Source of the DNA: Syntrophobacteraceae bacterium
GTDB lineage: Bacteria; Desulfobacterota; Syntrophobacteria; Syntrophobacterales; Syntrophobacteraceae
Assembly (NCBI GenBank): GCA_031292195.1
Contig: JARLHP010000289.1
Location: forward strand, 1-51,750
Direction: 5' to 3'
Length of the DNA: 51,750 nt
Part shown: piece by piece, positions 1 to 8,345 of the stretch
Layout of the letters: every line of letters begins with the position of its first letter
Position numbering within the stretch: the first letter of the stretch is position 1
The notes under the pieces: model-generated
The model's database searches: none
Told to the model about the DNA's origin: nothing
The model's input: only the letters and a program-made list of their open reading frames with translations
Position numbers and translations under genes: made by a program

Positions 1-410
1 CACCTTTTCATAGATTTGGGTGTTCCGAGCTAACATGAAGGGCTGTGGTGGGCTCTTATGGTTACCTCTGGCTTTAAAAGAAAATCTACCACTGAGGCAC
101 AGAGGCACAGAGATTGACTCTTTTTTGCCCGGCCGGGAGACGGCGGCCGGGCAAAAGGGCTTCGCCTTCGGCATATAGTCCTGCCCTCCGCAAAGTCCGT
201 CCTTCAGGCGAGCTTTTGCCGGGCCGTCGTCTCCCGGCCCGGCAAAAAACTGTTCCCTCTGTGCCTCTGTGCCTCTGTGGTGGGCTCTTATGGTTGCCTC
301 TGCTCTGAAAAGAAGCGGGAAGCGAGGAGCAGGAAGCAAGAAGAACCGACCCCCGAAACTTTTCATTAAATTGGGTGTTCCGAGGTAACAGGAAGGACTG
401 TGGTTGCAGT
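1..410. repeat. Composite repeat: nested palindrome flanked by direct repeats
   Basis: No convincing gene lies in the first 484 bases. The stretch is built from repeats. Outer inverted arms at 89-112 and 257-283 consist of gaggcacaga-type 9-bp units. Inner inverted arms at 121-157 and 213-249 are GC-rich (gcccggccgggaga and its complement). A pair of direct repeats at about 4-49 and 359-404 (sharing ttgggtgttccgag) and a shorter pair at 47-73 and 279-304 (sharing gggctcttatggtt) frame the palindrome. One arm of the same element recurs at 15353-15424. The small reading frame at 114-308 only translates the palindrome and is not called. Origin as a non-autonomous mobile element or a REP-like hairpin is inference. 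Confidence 0.8.
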
Positions 411-484
411 CGGTTTTCGGCGCGCCGGCGCCCTGAAAATTTTATGCGCTTGCACGCCGCAGCCGCTCTAGGAAGGATTGCAAA

Positions 485-1426
485 TTGGAATGCACATTGA
501 TCGGGACCGGCGGAATGATGCCCATGCCCTACCGAATGCTCTCTTCGATGGCCCTGAGGCTAAACGGCAAGCTATATCTGTTCGATGCCGGGGAAGGCAC
601 CCAGATAAACTGGAAAAAAGCCCGGCTCGGGGTGCGGGGCCTAAAACTCATCGCCCTGACGCACCTGCATGCCGACCACTGCCTGGGGATACCGGGAATG
701 ATGATGCTAAAAGCCCAAATGGAGGACCCCGTCGCCCTCGACATCCTCGGTCCTCCCGGTACGGGGGAGTTCGTCACCCAGTGTCGCAAGATACTCGATT
801 TCAGGCTGAACTATGCGGTAAACATCATCGAGTGGTCCCCCGAGAGCACAGGCCCCGCATTCCGGGACGAGCAGGCCCGGATATGGTGGCAGCCCGTACA
901 GCACTCCCGGTTTTGCCTGGGTTACAGGTTCGAAGAGCTGGACCGGGCCGGAAAATTCAGTCCCGAACGGGCACAGTCGCTGGGAGTTCCGATGGGACCC
1001 CTTTGGGGAAGACTCCAAAAGGGCCAAAGGGTAACGACCCCATCCAACAGGAGCGTTGAGCCCTCCGAAGTGCTCGGACCGCCCAGGAAAGGCAGACATG
1101 TCGCTTTCGTGGTGGACACCAGGCCGACGCCCTCCGTTTATGATCTGTGCCGGCAAGCGGATCTGGCGGTCTTGGAAGGCATGTTTTTGGCCGAGCACGC
1201 CGAACATGCGGAGCAAAAGGGACACATGACGGCTGTGGAAGCCGCCGCGCTCGCCCGAAAATCGGGCGTGGCCAGGGCCGTTTTGACCCACATAAGCCCC
1301 CGGTACGAAAATAGCGACTTAAAACAACTCGAAGAGGAAGCGCGCCGGGAATTCGGCAATCTCAGGGTGGGACGGGATCTCGACACTTTCGAGGTAAACT
1401 ACCCCGAAGAAACAGGAGAGCCTTGA
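485..1426 (+). CDS. rnz: Ribonuclease Z (short form), tRNA 3'-end processing
   Basis: Metallo-beta-lactamase-fold endonuclease that trims 3' trailers from tRNA precursors in the cytoplasm. The 313 residues match the bacterial short form. The Zn-binding signature THLHADH lies at residues 59-65. Further candidate ligands are H140 (PVQHS), D211 (VVDTRP) and H269 (LTHISPRY), and the HMTA segment at 247-250 resembles the family His motif; FDAGEGTQ near residue 34 is also family-typical. The TTG start at 485 is chosen because GGAAGG at 471-476 sits eight bases upstream and the second residue begins the conserved beta strand. It stands alone, with a hairpin just downstream. At least one tRNA here (19382) has no encoded CCA, a usual RNase Z substrate. 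Confidence 0.9.
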   Translation: MECTLIGTGGMMPMPYRMLSSMALRLNGKLYLFDAGEGTQINWKKARLGVRGLKLIALTHLHADHCLGIPGMMMLKAQMEDPVALDILGPPGTGEFVTQCRKILDFRLNYAVNIIEWSPESTGPAFRDEQARIWWQPVQHSRFCLGYRFEELDRAGKFSPERAQSLGVPMGPLWGRLQKGQRVTTPSNRSVEPSEVLGPPRKGRHVAFVVDTRPTPSVYDLCRQADLAVLEGMFLAEHAEHAEQKGHMTAVEAAALARKSGVARAVLTHISPRYENSDLKQLEEEARREFGNLRVGRDLDTFEVNYPEETGEP

Positions 1427-1454
1427 GTTAACGCTTCGAGCCCCCCGCCAAAAC

Positions 1455-1489
1455 GGCAAAAGGCCCTCCGCAAGGAAGGACCTTTTGCC
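1455..1489. terminator. Hairpin between convergent genes
   Basis: A long stem (ggcaaaagg..cctcc at 1455-1469 with its near-complement at 1474-1489, GCAA-like loop) lies 28 bases after the rnz stop. It also lies downstream of the convergent small gene ending at 1544. The 3' arm contains four T but no long T tract follows, so it is probably a bidirectional terminator. Confidence 0.6.
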
Positions 1490-1543
1490 CTGCTTTCCAT
1501 CGAAAACTCGAGCCGCCGAATCTGAACCCCCCCCGGGCGGCCA

Positions 1544-1729
1544 TCAGTCGCCCTTGGCGCCCTCGATCATTTTTTTCAACCGATCCCTGAGAGCGGACGC
1601 TTTTCTAAGCTCGTCGCGAACCTGGGCCCTTTCCAGAGAGCCTTCCGGCAAACCCGCCAGCTTCTTTTCGAGCTCATCTATCTGTTTCATGACCTGATAG
1701 AGCTCGACAGCTAACATCCTAATACTCAT
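1544..1729 (-). CDS. Small charged coiled-coil protein, function unknown
   Basis: A 61-residue acidic/basic protein with a predicted amphipathic helix through most of its length (IDELEKKLAGL, then a Glu/Arg/Lys-rich stretch), so a short helical hairpin or coiled coil is likely. It has no signal peptide, no cysteines and no recognised domain. The start codon has no strong ribosome binding site; a second ATG at codon 5 is equally possible. It lies between rnz (convergent) and a lytic transglycosylase gene that ends 66 bases upstream on the same strand. The heptad-like residue pattern supports real coding, but the call rests on that alone. Confidence 0.55.
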   Translation of the reverse strand: MSIRMLAVELYQVMKQIDELEKKLAGLPEGSLERAQVRDELRKASALRDRLKKMIEGAKGD

Positions 1730-1794
1730 GCGGCCAACTTTTCATTGTGTGAAGACAAGATTTCGTGAGGCGCCATAGTCCCTTTTCTTGGGGT

Positions 1795-2844
1795 TTACCT
1801 TCCGGAGTAGACCTCGTAGGCGAGGTCGAATTTTTCTCTGGTGCCCGGAGGCAAACGCAGTGCAAATCCGGAACTGGGAGGCATCGTATCATGACGCAGC
1901 GACGGATTGAGTTCCTTCAAACGGCTGACGGGCACTTCGATCCATTGGGCCACCTTCTCCAGCGAGAGATTGGCGGTAACCAAAACCGGATCGTAGTCCG
2001 TAGGCCTGCAAAAGTGGGGACCCTTGAATCCGTACTTTTCCGGGTCGCGAAGTATGTTCATCGCGGCCATGACTTTTGAAACGTAAACTGCGGAATACGC
2101 GGGCAACCTTCGCCCATAAAGCTTCCCGTCCTTGACGCGGCATCTTCCGGCCGCATCACAAATCAGCCTGGTTCCCGCGTTGTACGCGGCAATGGCCAAT
2201 ATCCAGGAGTCGTAGTGATCGTGAAGTCTGCTCAGGTATTTGGCGGCAGCTTTGGTCGATTTGACCGGGTCAAACCTTTCATCAACATAGCGGTTGACCC
2301 GCAACCCCATAGTTCTTGCTGTCGCCGGTATCATCTGCCAATAACCACCCGCTCCACGATATGACTCGGAGGTCCCTTTGAAACCGCTTTCCACAAAAAC
2401 GATGGAAACCATTTCTCCGGGGACACCCCGGCTTTCCAATATCTCAGTCATCTCGGGGAGACATTTTGCAGCCTTTGAAAGGGCTGCCGAAAAGGTCGTT
2501 CTACCTTCTCCCTGATAGAAGCGGATGTACTTTTGGACAAGTGGTTCACGGATGGGTATCTGGATTCTGTTTCTCCAGAGCACCGCGGCGGTCCCATCAG
2601 ACGAATCGGCAGGAGCGGGCCGGGTCAGATTCGCCGGGGAAATCCCCCCGTTCAGCGAATCCACTGGCACCGTCAAAGATGCCAGAGCCCCCGGATTTTC
2701 CATATTCTCCGAGCCTGCCTTAGCTGCAAATGGAATAATCACCTGGGATAGTAGAAGCAAGGCGGTTAACTTCACGAAAAATCCGCGAAAGCCCGCCTCG
2801 GTTCCCGCCGCATGGGGCCCGTAGAGGCTTGAATCAGGCGCCAT
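1795..2844 (-). CDS. Membrane-anchored lytic transglycosylase, SLT domain (MltD-like)
   Basis: Periplasmic enzyme that cleaves the MurNAc-GlcNAc bond of peptidoglycan. A hydrophobic segment at about residues 23-42 of 349 serves as signal peptide or anchor. The Goose-lysozyme-like SLT domain spans about 100-240: the catalytic Glu is E152 (FVESGF), followed by GYWQMIPATAR and IAAYNAGT, all family hallmarks. The C-terminal region (about 280-345: SLEKVAQWIEVPVSRLKELN) looks like a degenerate LysM or MltD-type tail. The first ATG is used, although the hydrophobic segment starts some 20 residues in and a later start is possible. It has no operon partner and could act in wall turnover or in passage of the flagellar rod. 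Confidence 0.85.
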   Translation of the reverse strand: MAPDSSLYGPHAAGTEAGFRGFFVKLTALLLLSQVIIPFAAKAGSENMENPGALASLTVPVDSLNGGISPANLTRPAPADSSDGTAAVLWRNRIQIPIREPLVQKYIRFYQGEGRTTFSAALSKAAKCLPEMTEILESRGVPGEMVSIVFVESGFKGTSESYRGAGGYWQMIPATARTMGLRVNRYVDERFDPVKSTKAAAKYLSRLHDHYDSWILAIAAYNAGTRLICDAAGRCRVKDGKLYGRRLPAYSAVYVSKVMAAMNILRDPEKYGFKGPHFCRPTDYDPVLVTANLSLEKVAQWIEVPVSRLKELNPSLRHDTMPPSSGFALRLPPGTREKFDLAYEVYSGR

Positions 2845-3623
2845 ACTGGTTTCTCCTCACATTTTTCAAAGAAGCCCCTATGGCCCTCACGAATCCGCAA
2901 GAGTAATAGGAATTGCATCAAACCTAACAGCATATCGGGAAAATATCAAACCGGGTAATCAGGCATTATCGCTGATTAGACGTGATTAGGCCGAAAATGG
3001 CCCCAGAAACCCGACCCCGTGGAACACTCCGAAAAGATAGACCCGGCTTTGGATCAATTACGACAAACCCGTCCAGCCTTCCACTGAACTGAATCATTTT
3101 ACTGATCGTATTGCAATTAATCGCTTTCTTTTGCACTAATTCGCCATAATGCGTTGTTTTTCGTTTTGCGCCCCGAAACACCTGTGATTACAGTAGATTG
3201 CGGACCGCACCCGCAGGCCAGGCCATCATAGCAGCCCATTTTGCGCCCCCCGGTCCTGCCGGCCTGGCCATATTTGCTTTTTCCTTTTCTGGTTGCCGAC
3301 TCTATTACCGTCTCTATTTGCCGCTTCAGATTGCCGTTTGGCGCCCCGCCCTCCCCCGATGTTAAGATCGCTGCGTCGGCGGCGGGTTTCCGGGTTTTTT
3401 CCGCAGAAAATATAAGCACTTCGCCATGTTGACAAAACGAAGGATTGAAAAATCCCGCAAAAACAGCGTAAAACAGCATGCGGGGTTCACACCGAACATG
3501 TACCCTGGCGCTCGGCGCCCCTCCCCTTTGTCCTTCGGCTTTTCACGGCACAGAAGAGATTGCGCGCCTCCCGGGTTTGATCGCGGTTTCTTGCGATTGC
3601 CCCGGTTTGCCCATCGGGCGGCC
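2845..3623. other. Intergenic region without a convincing gene
   Basis: About 780 bases separate the divergent transglycosylase and fusA genes. Reading frames here are short, rich in Arg/Pro/Ala and lack ribosome binding sites or family resemblance. I see no tRNA, no clear hairpin-plus-T terminator and no repeat shared with the rest of the window. It should hold the transglycosylase promoter. Confidence 0.5.
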
Positions 3624-3652
3624 TTGACTTATCAGGCCCGATTTTCTAAATA
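3624..3652 (+). promoter_or_regulatory. Candidate sigma-70 promoter of fusA
   Basis: TTGACT at 3624-3629 is followed, after 17 bases, by TAAATA at 3647-3652. The start codon is about 80 bases downstream. The -10 box is weak (three of six consensus bases). Confidence 0.35.
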
Positions 3653-3732
3653 TACACTCTTTGTCTGAGGATTGTTGCGTATCTGAGATTTTATTGCGAA
3701 ACCAACATCAAAACAGCGCGGAAGTGAATTTC

Positions 3733-5772
3733 ATGGCCGACCCAAAGCGTTTAAACCTTTTTAGAAACATCGGAATAATAGCTCACATAGACGCCGGGAA
3801 GACCACGCTGACCGAGCGCGTCCTCTTCTATACGGGCCGATCCCACCGGATGGGCGAGGTCCACGACGGCACCGCCGTAATGGACTGGATGGAGCAGGAA
3901 CAGGAACGCGGCATCACCATCACCTCGGCGGTTACCACCTGCCGGTGGCGGGGCCATGAAATCCACCTGATAGACACCCCCGGGCATGTCGATTTCACCA
4001 TGGAAGTGGAACGATCGCTGCGGGTGCTCGACGGGGCCATAGCGGTGTTTTCGGGGGTAGACGGCGTGGAACCGCAGTCCGAGACCGTCTGGCACCAGGC
4101 CGACCGCTATCATGTGCCCAAGGTAGCCTTTGTGAACAAGATGGATCGCATAGGGGCCGATTTCACCAACACCGTGAACCAGATCGAAAACAAGTTCAAG
4201 ACCATCCCGCTGACTTTGCAGCTGCCGATAGGCAGCGAATCGGACTTCAGGGGCGTGCTCGACCTGGTTTCCATGAAGCAGATAATATGGCTGGACGAAA
4301 CCCTGGGGGCGGAATTCACAATCGAGGAAATCGATCCGGCTCTGAGTTCGGCGGCAAACGAGGCCAGGGAGAACCTGGTGGCAAAGCTGGGCGAATTCGA
4401 CGACGAACTGATGGAACGGTATCTGGGCGGCACGGAGATCACCCCCGAACATCTCATTCCGGTAATCAGACGGCTCACCCTGGAACTCAAAGCCGTTCCG
4501 GTTCTTTGCGGAAGCGCGCTGAAAAACAAGGGGGTTCAACCGCTGCTCGAGGCGGTGGTCGATTTTCTGCCCTCCCCGGTCGATGTGCCGCCCATCGAAG
4601 GGACAAACCCGGCTACCGGGGCGGTCGAGCAACGAAAATCCGATGAGAAGGAACCTCTTTCGGCCCTTGCTTTCAAAATCTTCATGGAGCAGGGCAGAAA
4701 GCTCACCTATCTGCGCATTTATTCGGGAGTCCTGCAGGTTGGGACCGACATCCTCAACGTGTCCAAGGGCGCCCGGGAAAAAGTGTCCCGCATTTTCGAA
4801 ATGCACGCCAACAAACGGGAAAGAATCGAAAGGTCGGGGGCCGGCAACCTGGTGGCCGTCCTGGGGCTAAAAACGACCACAACGGGAGATTCCATCTGCG
4901 ATCCCGACAAGCCCTTGCTGCTCGAACCCGTGGATATCTATGAGCCGGTAATCTCGGTATCGGTGGAAGCTCAAACCAGGGCCGACCAGGAAAAGCTTTT
5001 CGACAGCCTGGCCAAGCTCTCCGAAGAAGACCCCACATTCCGGTTCGCCGAAAGCCCCGATACGGGACAGATCATCGTCAGCGGAATGGGCGAACTGCAC
5101 CTGGAGATCGTTCTAAACAGGCTGGCGCGAGATTACCACGTGGGCGTAAACGCCGGGAAACCGCAGGTCGTCTATCGCGAAACGATCAGGACCCGGGCGC
5201 AGGGGACCGGGGTGTTCGACCGTGAAATCGGGGGCACGAGGCACTTCGCCCAGGTCCAGGTGAGTCTTGCCCCCAGGGAGAGAGGCGTTGGCAACCAGGT
5301 TTCCAACAAGGTCCGAGACGGTTCCATCCCGGAAATCTTTTTCCCGGCCATCGAGCAGGGAATTCAGGACGCCGCGGGCAGCGGGACCGTGGCGGGCTAC
5401 CCGGTGGTCGACGTGGAAACGACCCTTTTCAGCGGCCTTTTCCAGGAAGGAATATCGAGTGAGCTCTCTTTCCGCGTGGCCGCCTCCATGGCCTTCCGCA
5501 ACGCTTTCGAACAGGCCGACCCGGTTTTGCTCGAACCCTGCATGCTGGTCGAGATCCTTGCCCCCGAAGAGTCCCTGGGGGTGGTGCTCGATGACATAAA
5601 CATGCGCAAAGGCAAGATCGAAAACATAACGGCTCGCAAAGCCATCCAGGTGGTAAGCGCCGTCGTAGCGCTCTCCAAGATGTTTGGCTATTCCACCGCC
5701 CTGCGTTCATCGACCCAGGGGCGGGCCACCTTCACCATGCATTTTTCCCACTACGACCTCGCCTCGCAGTAG
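3733..5772 (+). CDS. fusA: Elongation factor G, stand-alone copy
   Basis: Translational GTPase of 679 residues that drives tRNA-mRNA translocation or ribosome recycling. The GTPase motifs are all present: G1 AHIDAGKTT near residue 18, G3 DTPGHVD near 80, G4 NKMD near 135 and a G5-like GSALKNKG near 260. The EF-G domains II-V follow to the end. The ATG at 3733 is chosen over an in-frame TTG at 3661 because it has GGAAG eight bases upstream and gives the usual EF-G N-terminus. It is not beside rpsG, rpsL or tuf, so it is not the str-operon copy by position. Several deltaproteobacteria carry two EF-Gs with divided elongation and recycling roles; which role this one has cannot be read from the sequence. 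Confidence 0.93.
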   Translation: MADPKRLNLFRNIGIIAHIDAGKTTLTERVLFYTGRSHRMGEVHDGTAVMDWMEQEQERGITITSAVTTCRWRGHEIHLIDTPGHVDFTMEVERSLRVLDGAIAVFSGVDGVEPQSETVWHQADRYHVPKVAFVNKMDRIGADFTNTVNQIENKFKTIPLTLQLPIGSESDFRGVLDLVSMKQIIWLDETLGAEFTIEEIDPALSSAANEARENLVAKLGEFDDELMERYLGGTEITPEHLIPVIRRLTLELKAVPVLCGSALKNKGVQPLLEAVVDFLPSPVDVPPIEGTNPATGAVEQRKSDEKEPLSALAFKIFMEQGRKLTYLRIYSGVLQVGTDILNVSKGAREKVSRIFEMHANKRERIERSGAGNLVAVLGLKTTTTGDSICDPDKPLLLEPVDIYEPVISVSVEAQTRADQEKLFDSLAKLSEEDPTFRFAESPDTGQIIVSGMGELHLEIVLNRLARDYHVGVNAGKPQVVYRETIRTRAQGTGVFDREIGGTRHFAQVQVSLAPRERGVGNQVSNKVRDGSIPEIFFPAIEQGIQDAAGSGTVAGYPVVDVETTLFSGLFQEGISSELSFRVAASMAFRNAFEQADPVLLEPCMLVEILAPEESLGVVLDDINMRKGKIENITARKAIQVVSAVVALSKMFGYSTALRSSTQGRATFTMHFSHYDLASQ

Positions 5773-5860
5773 GCGGTGAGCCACCGCGGCCGGCCTTGCC
5801 TAGCCCAAGCCACGGACTTTTCGTGGTTTCAAACGAAGTTGCGTTCAAGACGCGTCACAT

Positions 5861-5943
5861 GGATGGGTTTCACTGCGTTTCCCCCATCCGGCAGCCCCTC
5901 TCGACGGGTTGGCGTAGCAAGGATGGGTGGAGCGCAACCCATC
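5861..5943. repeat. GGATGGGT-type palindromic repeats in the fusA-rpsU gap
   Basis: Two copies of a short palindrome, ggatgggt..cccatcc at 5861-5889 and ggatgggt..acccatc at 5921-5943, are separated by 31 bases. They lie in a 485-base stretch (5773-6257) with no supportable gene. Similar GATGGGT/ACCCATC units are scattered in many proteobacterial genomes. The rest of the gap holds only the candidate rpsU promoter. Confidence 0.6.
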
Positions 5944-6138
5944 AGGCAAATCTTGAACGTAATCTGCAGATCGGAACCAAATGGTGTTCAAACAGGAGGG
6001 AAACGCTCGGGGCTTCTTAACTCAACCCCATTGCCGGTGGTCCGGGAGCATGCCATACCGCTCTCTCGGGGACATCACAAAAGTCGGTCGGTCGAGCGGT
6101 ATTTCATGCTGTTGCGCTGTGAACAAGGGCCATTTCCC

Positions 6139-6167
6139 TTGATTTGATCCGCACTCTGGTGTAAATT
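6139..6167 (+). promoter_or_regulatory. Candidate promoter of rpsU
   Basis: TTGATT (6139-6144), 17-base spacer, TAAATT (6162-6167). Both boxes match four of six consensus bases, leaving a leader of about 85 bases before rpsU. Confidence 0.35.
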
Positions 6168-6257
6168 CGTTGACTTCCGGTCGAGTAACAGTTTTACTTC
6201 GGCCGGTTATTTTATTGCCTCAAGCCAGGGGCCGTATTGAAAGGCAGGTGAAATTTA

Positions 6258-6458
6258 TTGGTAAGCAATGAGGCCGAACCGAAAGAAAACATAGAAAAAA
6301 AGATTCGCAAGCTTCGCAAAGATTTCCAGAAAAACGTTCAACCGGTTTTGCGGAGGCACAACTACTACCTCTCCAAGGGTGAGAGAAGGCGAATCAAGAA
6401 GAAAAAAGCGATAAAGCGGATACAGCGCCGGGAACGGCGCATGTTGCGCACGGCATGA
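6258..6458 (+). CDS. rpsU: 30S ribosomal protein S21
   Basis: A 66-residue, strongly basic protein of the small ribosomal subunit, located near the anti-Shine-Dalgarno end of 16S rRNA. The arrangement of an acidic start, a helix (IEKKIRKLRKDFQ), a VLRRHNYY turn and a Lys/Arg-rich tail matches S21. It starts at TTG 6258, seven bases after AGGTG (6246-6250). A terminator follows about 95 bases downstream, so it is a single-gene transcript. S21 sequences vary, so the call rests on length, charge and the helix/turn pattern. Confidence 0.82.
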   Translation: MVSNEAEPKENIEKKIRKLRKDFQKNVQPVLRRHNYYLSKGERRRIKKKKAIKRIQRRERRMLRTA

Positions 6459-6553
6459 TTTGCTTCCGTGGTGCTGCCTTCCATTGGAAACGGGGAAGGC
6501 TTTCCCGCCCGGTGTGCCGATTTTTAAAGCCTGCCCAGGAATAAAGGGTGTGA

Positions 6554-6586
6554 GATCCCGGGTCTAAATCGCCCGGGATTTTTTTA
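6554..6586 (+). terminator. Intrinsic terminator after rpsU
   Basis: A perfect 8-bp stem, atcccggg (6555-6562) with cccgggat (6572-6579), is followed directly by a run of T to 6585. It is the cleanest intrinsic terminator in the first half of the window. It sits between rpsU and the next gene. Confidence 0.9.
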
Positions 6587-6607
6587 TACCCAAAGGAGTG
6601 TGCGCAC

Positions 6608-7063
6608 GTGCAATACAGCGAGGGAAACATCGGTCGCATCTTTGCACTGAAGCTCGAATCCGGGGACCGGCTCCCCGATTCGGTGGTCGAATTTGCCCGC
6701 CAGCACAAGGTCCGGAGCGCCATGGTGATTTATGTAGGGGGGGCGGACGCCACAAGCCGGCTGGTGGTGGGCCCCGAGAAAAACAGGGGAGAGGAGGTCA
6801 TTCCCATAGTTCACGCCCTGGACGGGATCCAGGAGGTCGTGGCCGTGGGAACGCTTTTTCCCGACGAGAAGGGCAATCCCGATCTGCACATGCATGCGGC
6901 CACGGGCCGGGAAGGAAGCGCCACCGTTGGCTGCGTAAGGGCCGGAGTGGACGTGTGGTTGATAGGAGAAGTGATTCTTCTGGAAATCCAGGGAATGCAA
7001 GGCTATCGAAAAAAAGACCCGCACACCGGCTTTCAACTGCTTCAACTCTCGCAGACGGCTTAG
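6608..7063 (+). CDS. DUF296/PPC-domain protein
   Basis: A 151-residue protein made of one PPC (plant and prokaryote conserved, formerly DUF296) domain. The signature DLHMHAATGREG at about 97-108, with a His pair able to bind metal, is followed by TVGCVRAGVDVWLIGEVILLE, the core strand pair of the trimeric fold. Plant homologues are AT-hook DNA-binding proteins; bacterial ones lack the AT hook, as here, and their function is not settled. GTG at 6608 is chosen because AGGAG (6594-6598) lies nine bases upstream. It is followed after 75 bases by a Cys-cluster protein on the same strand. Confidence 0.85.
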   Translation: MQYSEGNIGRIFALKLESGDRLPDSVVEFARQHKVRSAMVIYVGGADATSRLVVGPEKNRGEEVIPIVHALDGIQEVVAVGTLFPDEKGNPDLHMHAATGREGSATVGCVRAGVDVWLIGEVILLEIQGMQGYRKKDPHTGFQLLQLSQTA

Positions 7064-7138
7064 GGAGGGACGCATCCCGCCCTTCAGCAAAACCACGTCC
7101 GAACAAAACAGCAATTTTTTTCCACGCAGGAACAGATT

Positions 7139-8098
7139 ATGACAGAACGCATAGAAGGCCCGTCAGGTTTTTCGATAAACCATCCATCGCTGTGGGATAT
7201 CGAGCAGTTCGAGGCGAACTGGTCGGTCTTTGTCGAAGCCCTCATGAAGGAAGAAGCAAGCCTGCTCATTCCTTCGGCGCGCATCCGCTGGCAAATCGAG
7301 CATTGCGAAACTTTCCTGGAAGTCCATTCGAACTGGGAAAGCATGGACCCAAATAACAGGCTGGACGCCTGGAAGCGGTTGCTCGTGGCCGCGGAAGAAG
7401 CCTGCCAGCGCCTCCTTCCCGTCTGCGTGCGGTGCGGCGAATGCTGCCACATGGGTAGCCCCACCCTTCATGTGGAAGACCTTCCGTTACTAAAAGAGGG
7501 CAAGATTTCCTGGCAACATCTCATTGCCCTGAGGAAAGGCGAACCGGCCAGGTCTCCTTTTGATGGAAAGCCCTTCATTCTTTCCGAGGAAAGAATTAAA
7601 GTGGCGGAAAAGGAGGGGTCGCGCCAATGCGTATTCCTGATCTCCGAGGCCAACCAATGCGCCATCTATTCGGACAGGCCAATTCAATGCCGGGCCCAGG
7701 CATGCTGGGATCCCATGCCCGCCAGGGACACCGCCGAGTTGCCTTTTCTGCTCAGGAGCCACATCTTCGAGGGAATCGATCTGCTGGTGGAGGTAATCGC
7801 GGAGCATGAAAGCCGGTGCGGTTTCGACGCCCTCACCGCAGCCTTCGAGGAACTTGTCCGCAGCGAGGGCAAAAACGTGGAGCCGGTCCTGGGGCTGCTC
7901 TCCTACGAGGATCATTTCCGGCGGTTTGTAAGCGATAAGTTCAACATCCCGCCCCAGTACCTCGATCTGTTGCTGGGCAGAAGCTTTGCCCACATGGCCC
8001 CCCTTTTCGGATTCAGGGTGTTGGAGGAAGAGGACGGCACGCGCCGCCTGGTTGCCGAGCAACCCGGGGCGAAAAACGAGCCATTACCAGAGCAATAG
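7139..8098 (+). CDS. YkgJ-family cysteine-cluster protein
   Basis: A 319-residue cytoplasmic protein with the CxxCxxCC-type cluster of the YkgJ/UPF0153 family, likely a Zn or Fe-S site. The first motif is CVRCGECC (about residues 96-103). The second half of the ligand set is CAIYSDRPIQCRAQAC (about 180-195), which follows the family plan of CxxxxxRPxxCR. The N-terminal 90 residues and the C-terminal 100 residues (largely helical, HFRRFVSDKFNIPPQYL) are extensions beyond the core domain. Its function is unknown. The pairing with the DUF296 gene upstream is seen only as adjacency. ATG 7139 is the natural start. Confidence 0.8.
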   Translation: MTERIEGPSGFSINHPSLWDIEQFEANWSVFVEALMKEEASLLIPSARIRWQIEHCETFLEVHSNWESMDPNNRLDAWKRLLVAAEEACQRLLPVCVRCGECCHMGSPTLHVEDLPLLKEGKISWQHLIALRKGEPARSPFDGKPFILSEERIKVAEKEGSRQCVFLISEANQCAIYSDRPIQCRAQACWDPMPARDTAELPFLLRSHIFEGIDLLVEVIAEHESRCGFDALTAAFEELVRSEGKNVEPVLGLLSYEDHFRRFVSDKFNIPPQYLDLLLGRSFAHMAPLFGFRVLEEEDGTRRLVAEQPGAKNEPLPEQ

Positions 8099-8133
8099 GC
8101 ATCAAAAAAGGCGTGGCCCCCCGGAGCTTGTGC

Positions 8134-8162
8134 TTCACAAGGAGCCATTAAGGATATATAAT
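8134..8162 (+). promoter_or_regulatory. Sigma-70 promoter of tRNA-Leu(UAG)-tig-clpP
   Basis: TTCACA (8134-8139; five of six), a 17-base spacer and TATAAT (8157-8162; six of six) lie about 42 bases before the tRNA. No other promoter or terminator is evident between the tRNA and tig, so the tRNA, trigger factor and clpP may share this transcript. Confidence 0.75.
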
Positions 8163-8203
8163 TGCAAGTTTGAGGGAAAGATCTGCGAACAACCAGCTTC
8201 CCG

Positions 8204-8288
8204 GCGAGAGTGGCGAAATTGGCAGACGCACTGGACTTAGGATCCAGCGGGGCGACCCTTGGGGGTTCAAATCCCCCCTCTCGCACCA
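8204..8288 (+). tRNA. tRNA-Leu, anticodon UAG
   Basis: A class II tRNA with a long variable arm. The acceptor arm gcgagag (8204-8210) pairs with ctctcgc (8278-8284). Discriminator A8285 precedes an encoded CCA (8286-8288). The anticodon stem ctgga/tccag frames the loop cttagga with anticodon TAG at 8238-8240, reading CUA. The T arm gggggttcaaatccccc is intact. It lies directly upstream of tig. Confidence 0.97.
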
Positions 8289-8345
8289 GAAAAGCGGGCT
8301 TTTGCAGGCCCTGAAATTCTTATAATACGAAGAAAGGGAAAAAGA

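Noticed and set aside
114-308. Small reading frame in the first palindrome
   Set aside because: It only translates the repeat arms and has no coding features.
3751-4806. Long antisense frame within fusA (351 codons)
   Set aside because: It is a shadow of a GC-rich, strongly coding gene; the product has no recognisable features.
8259-8345. In-frame extension of trigger factor to a TTG inside the tRNA gene
   Set aside because: It would translate the tRNA 3' half. GTG 8346 has a ribosome binding site and gives the family N-terminus.
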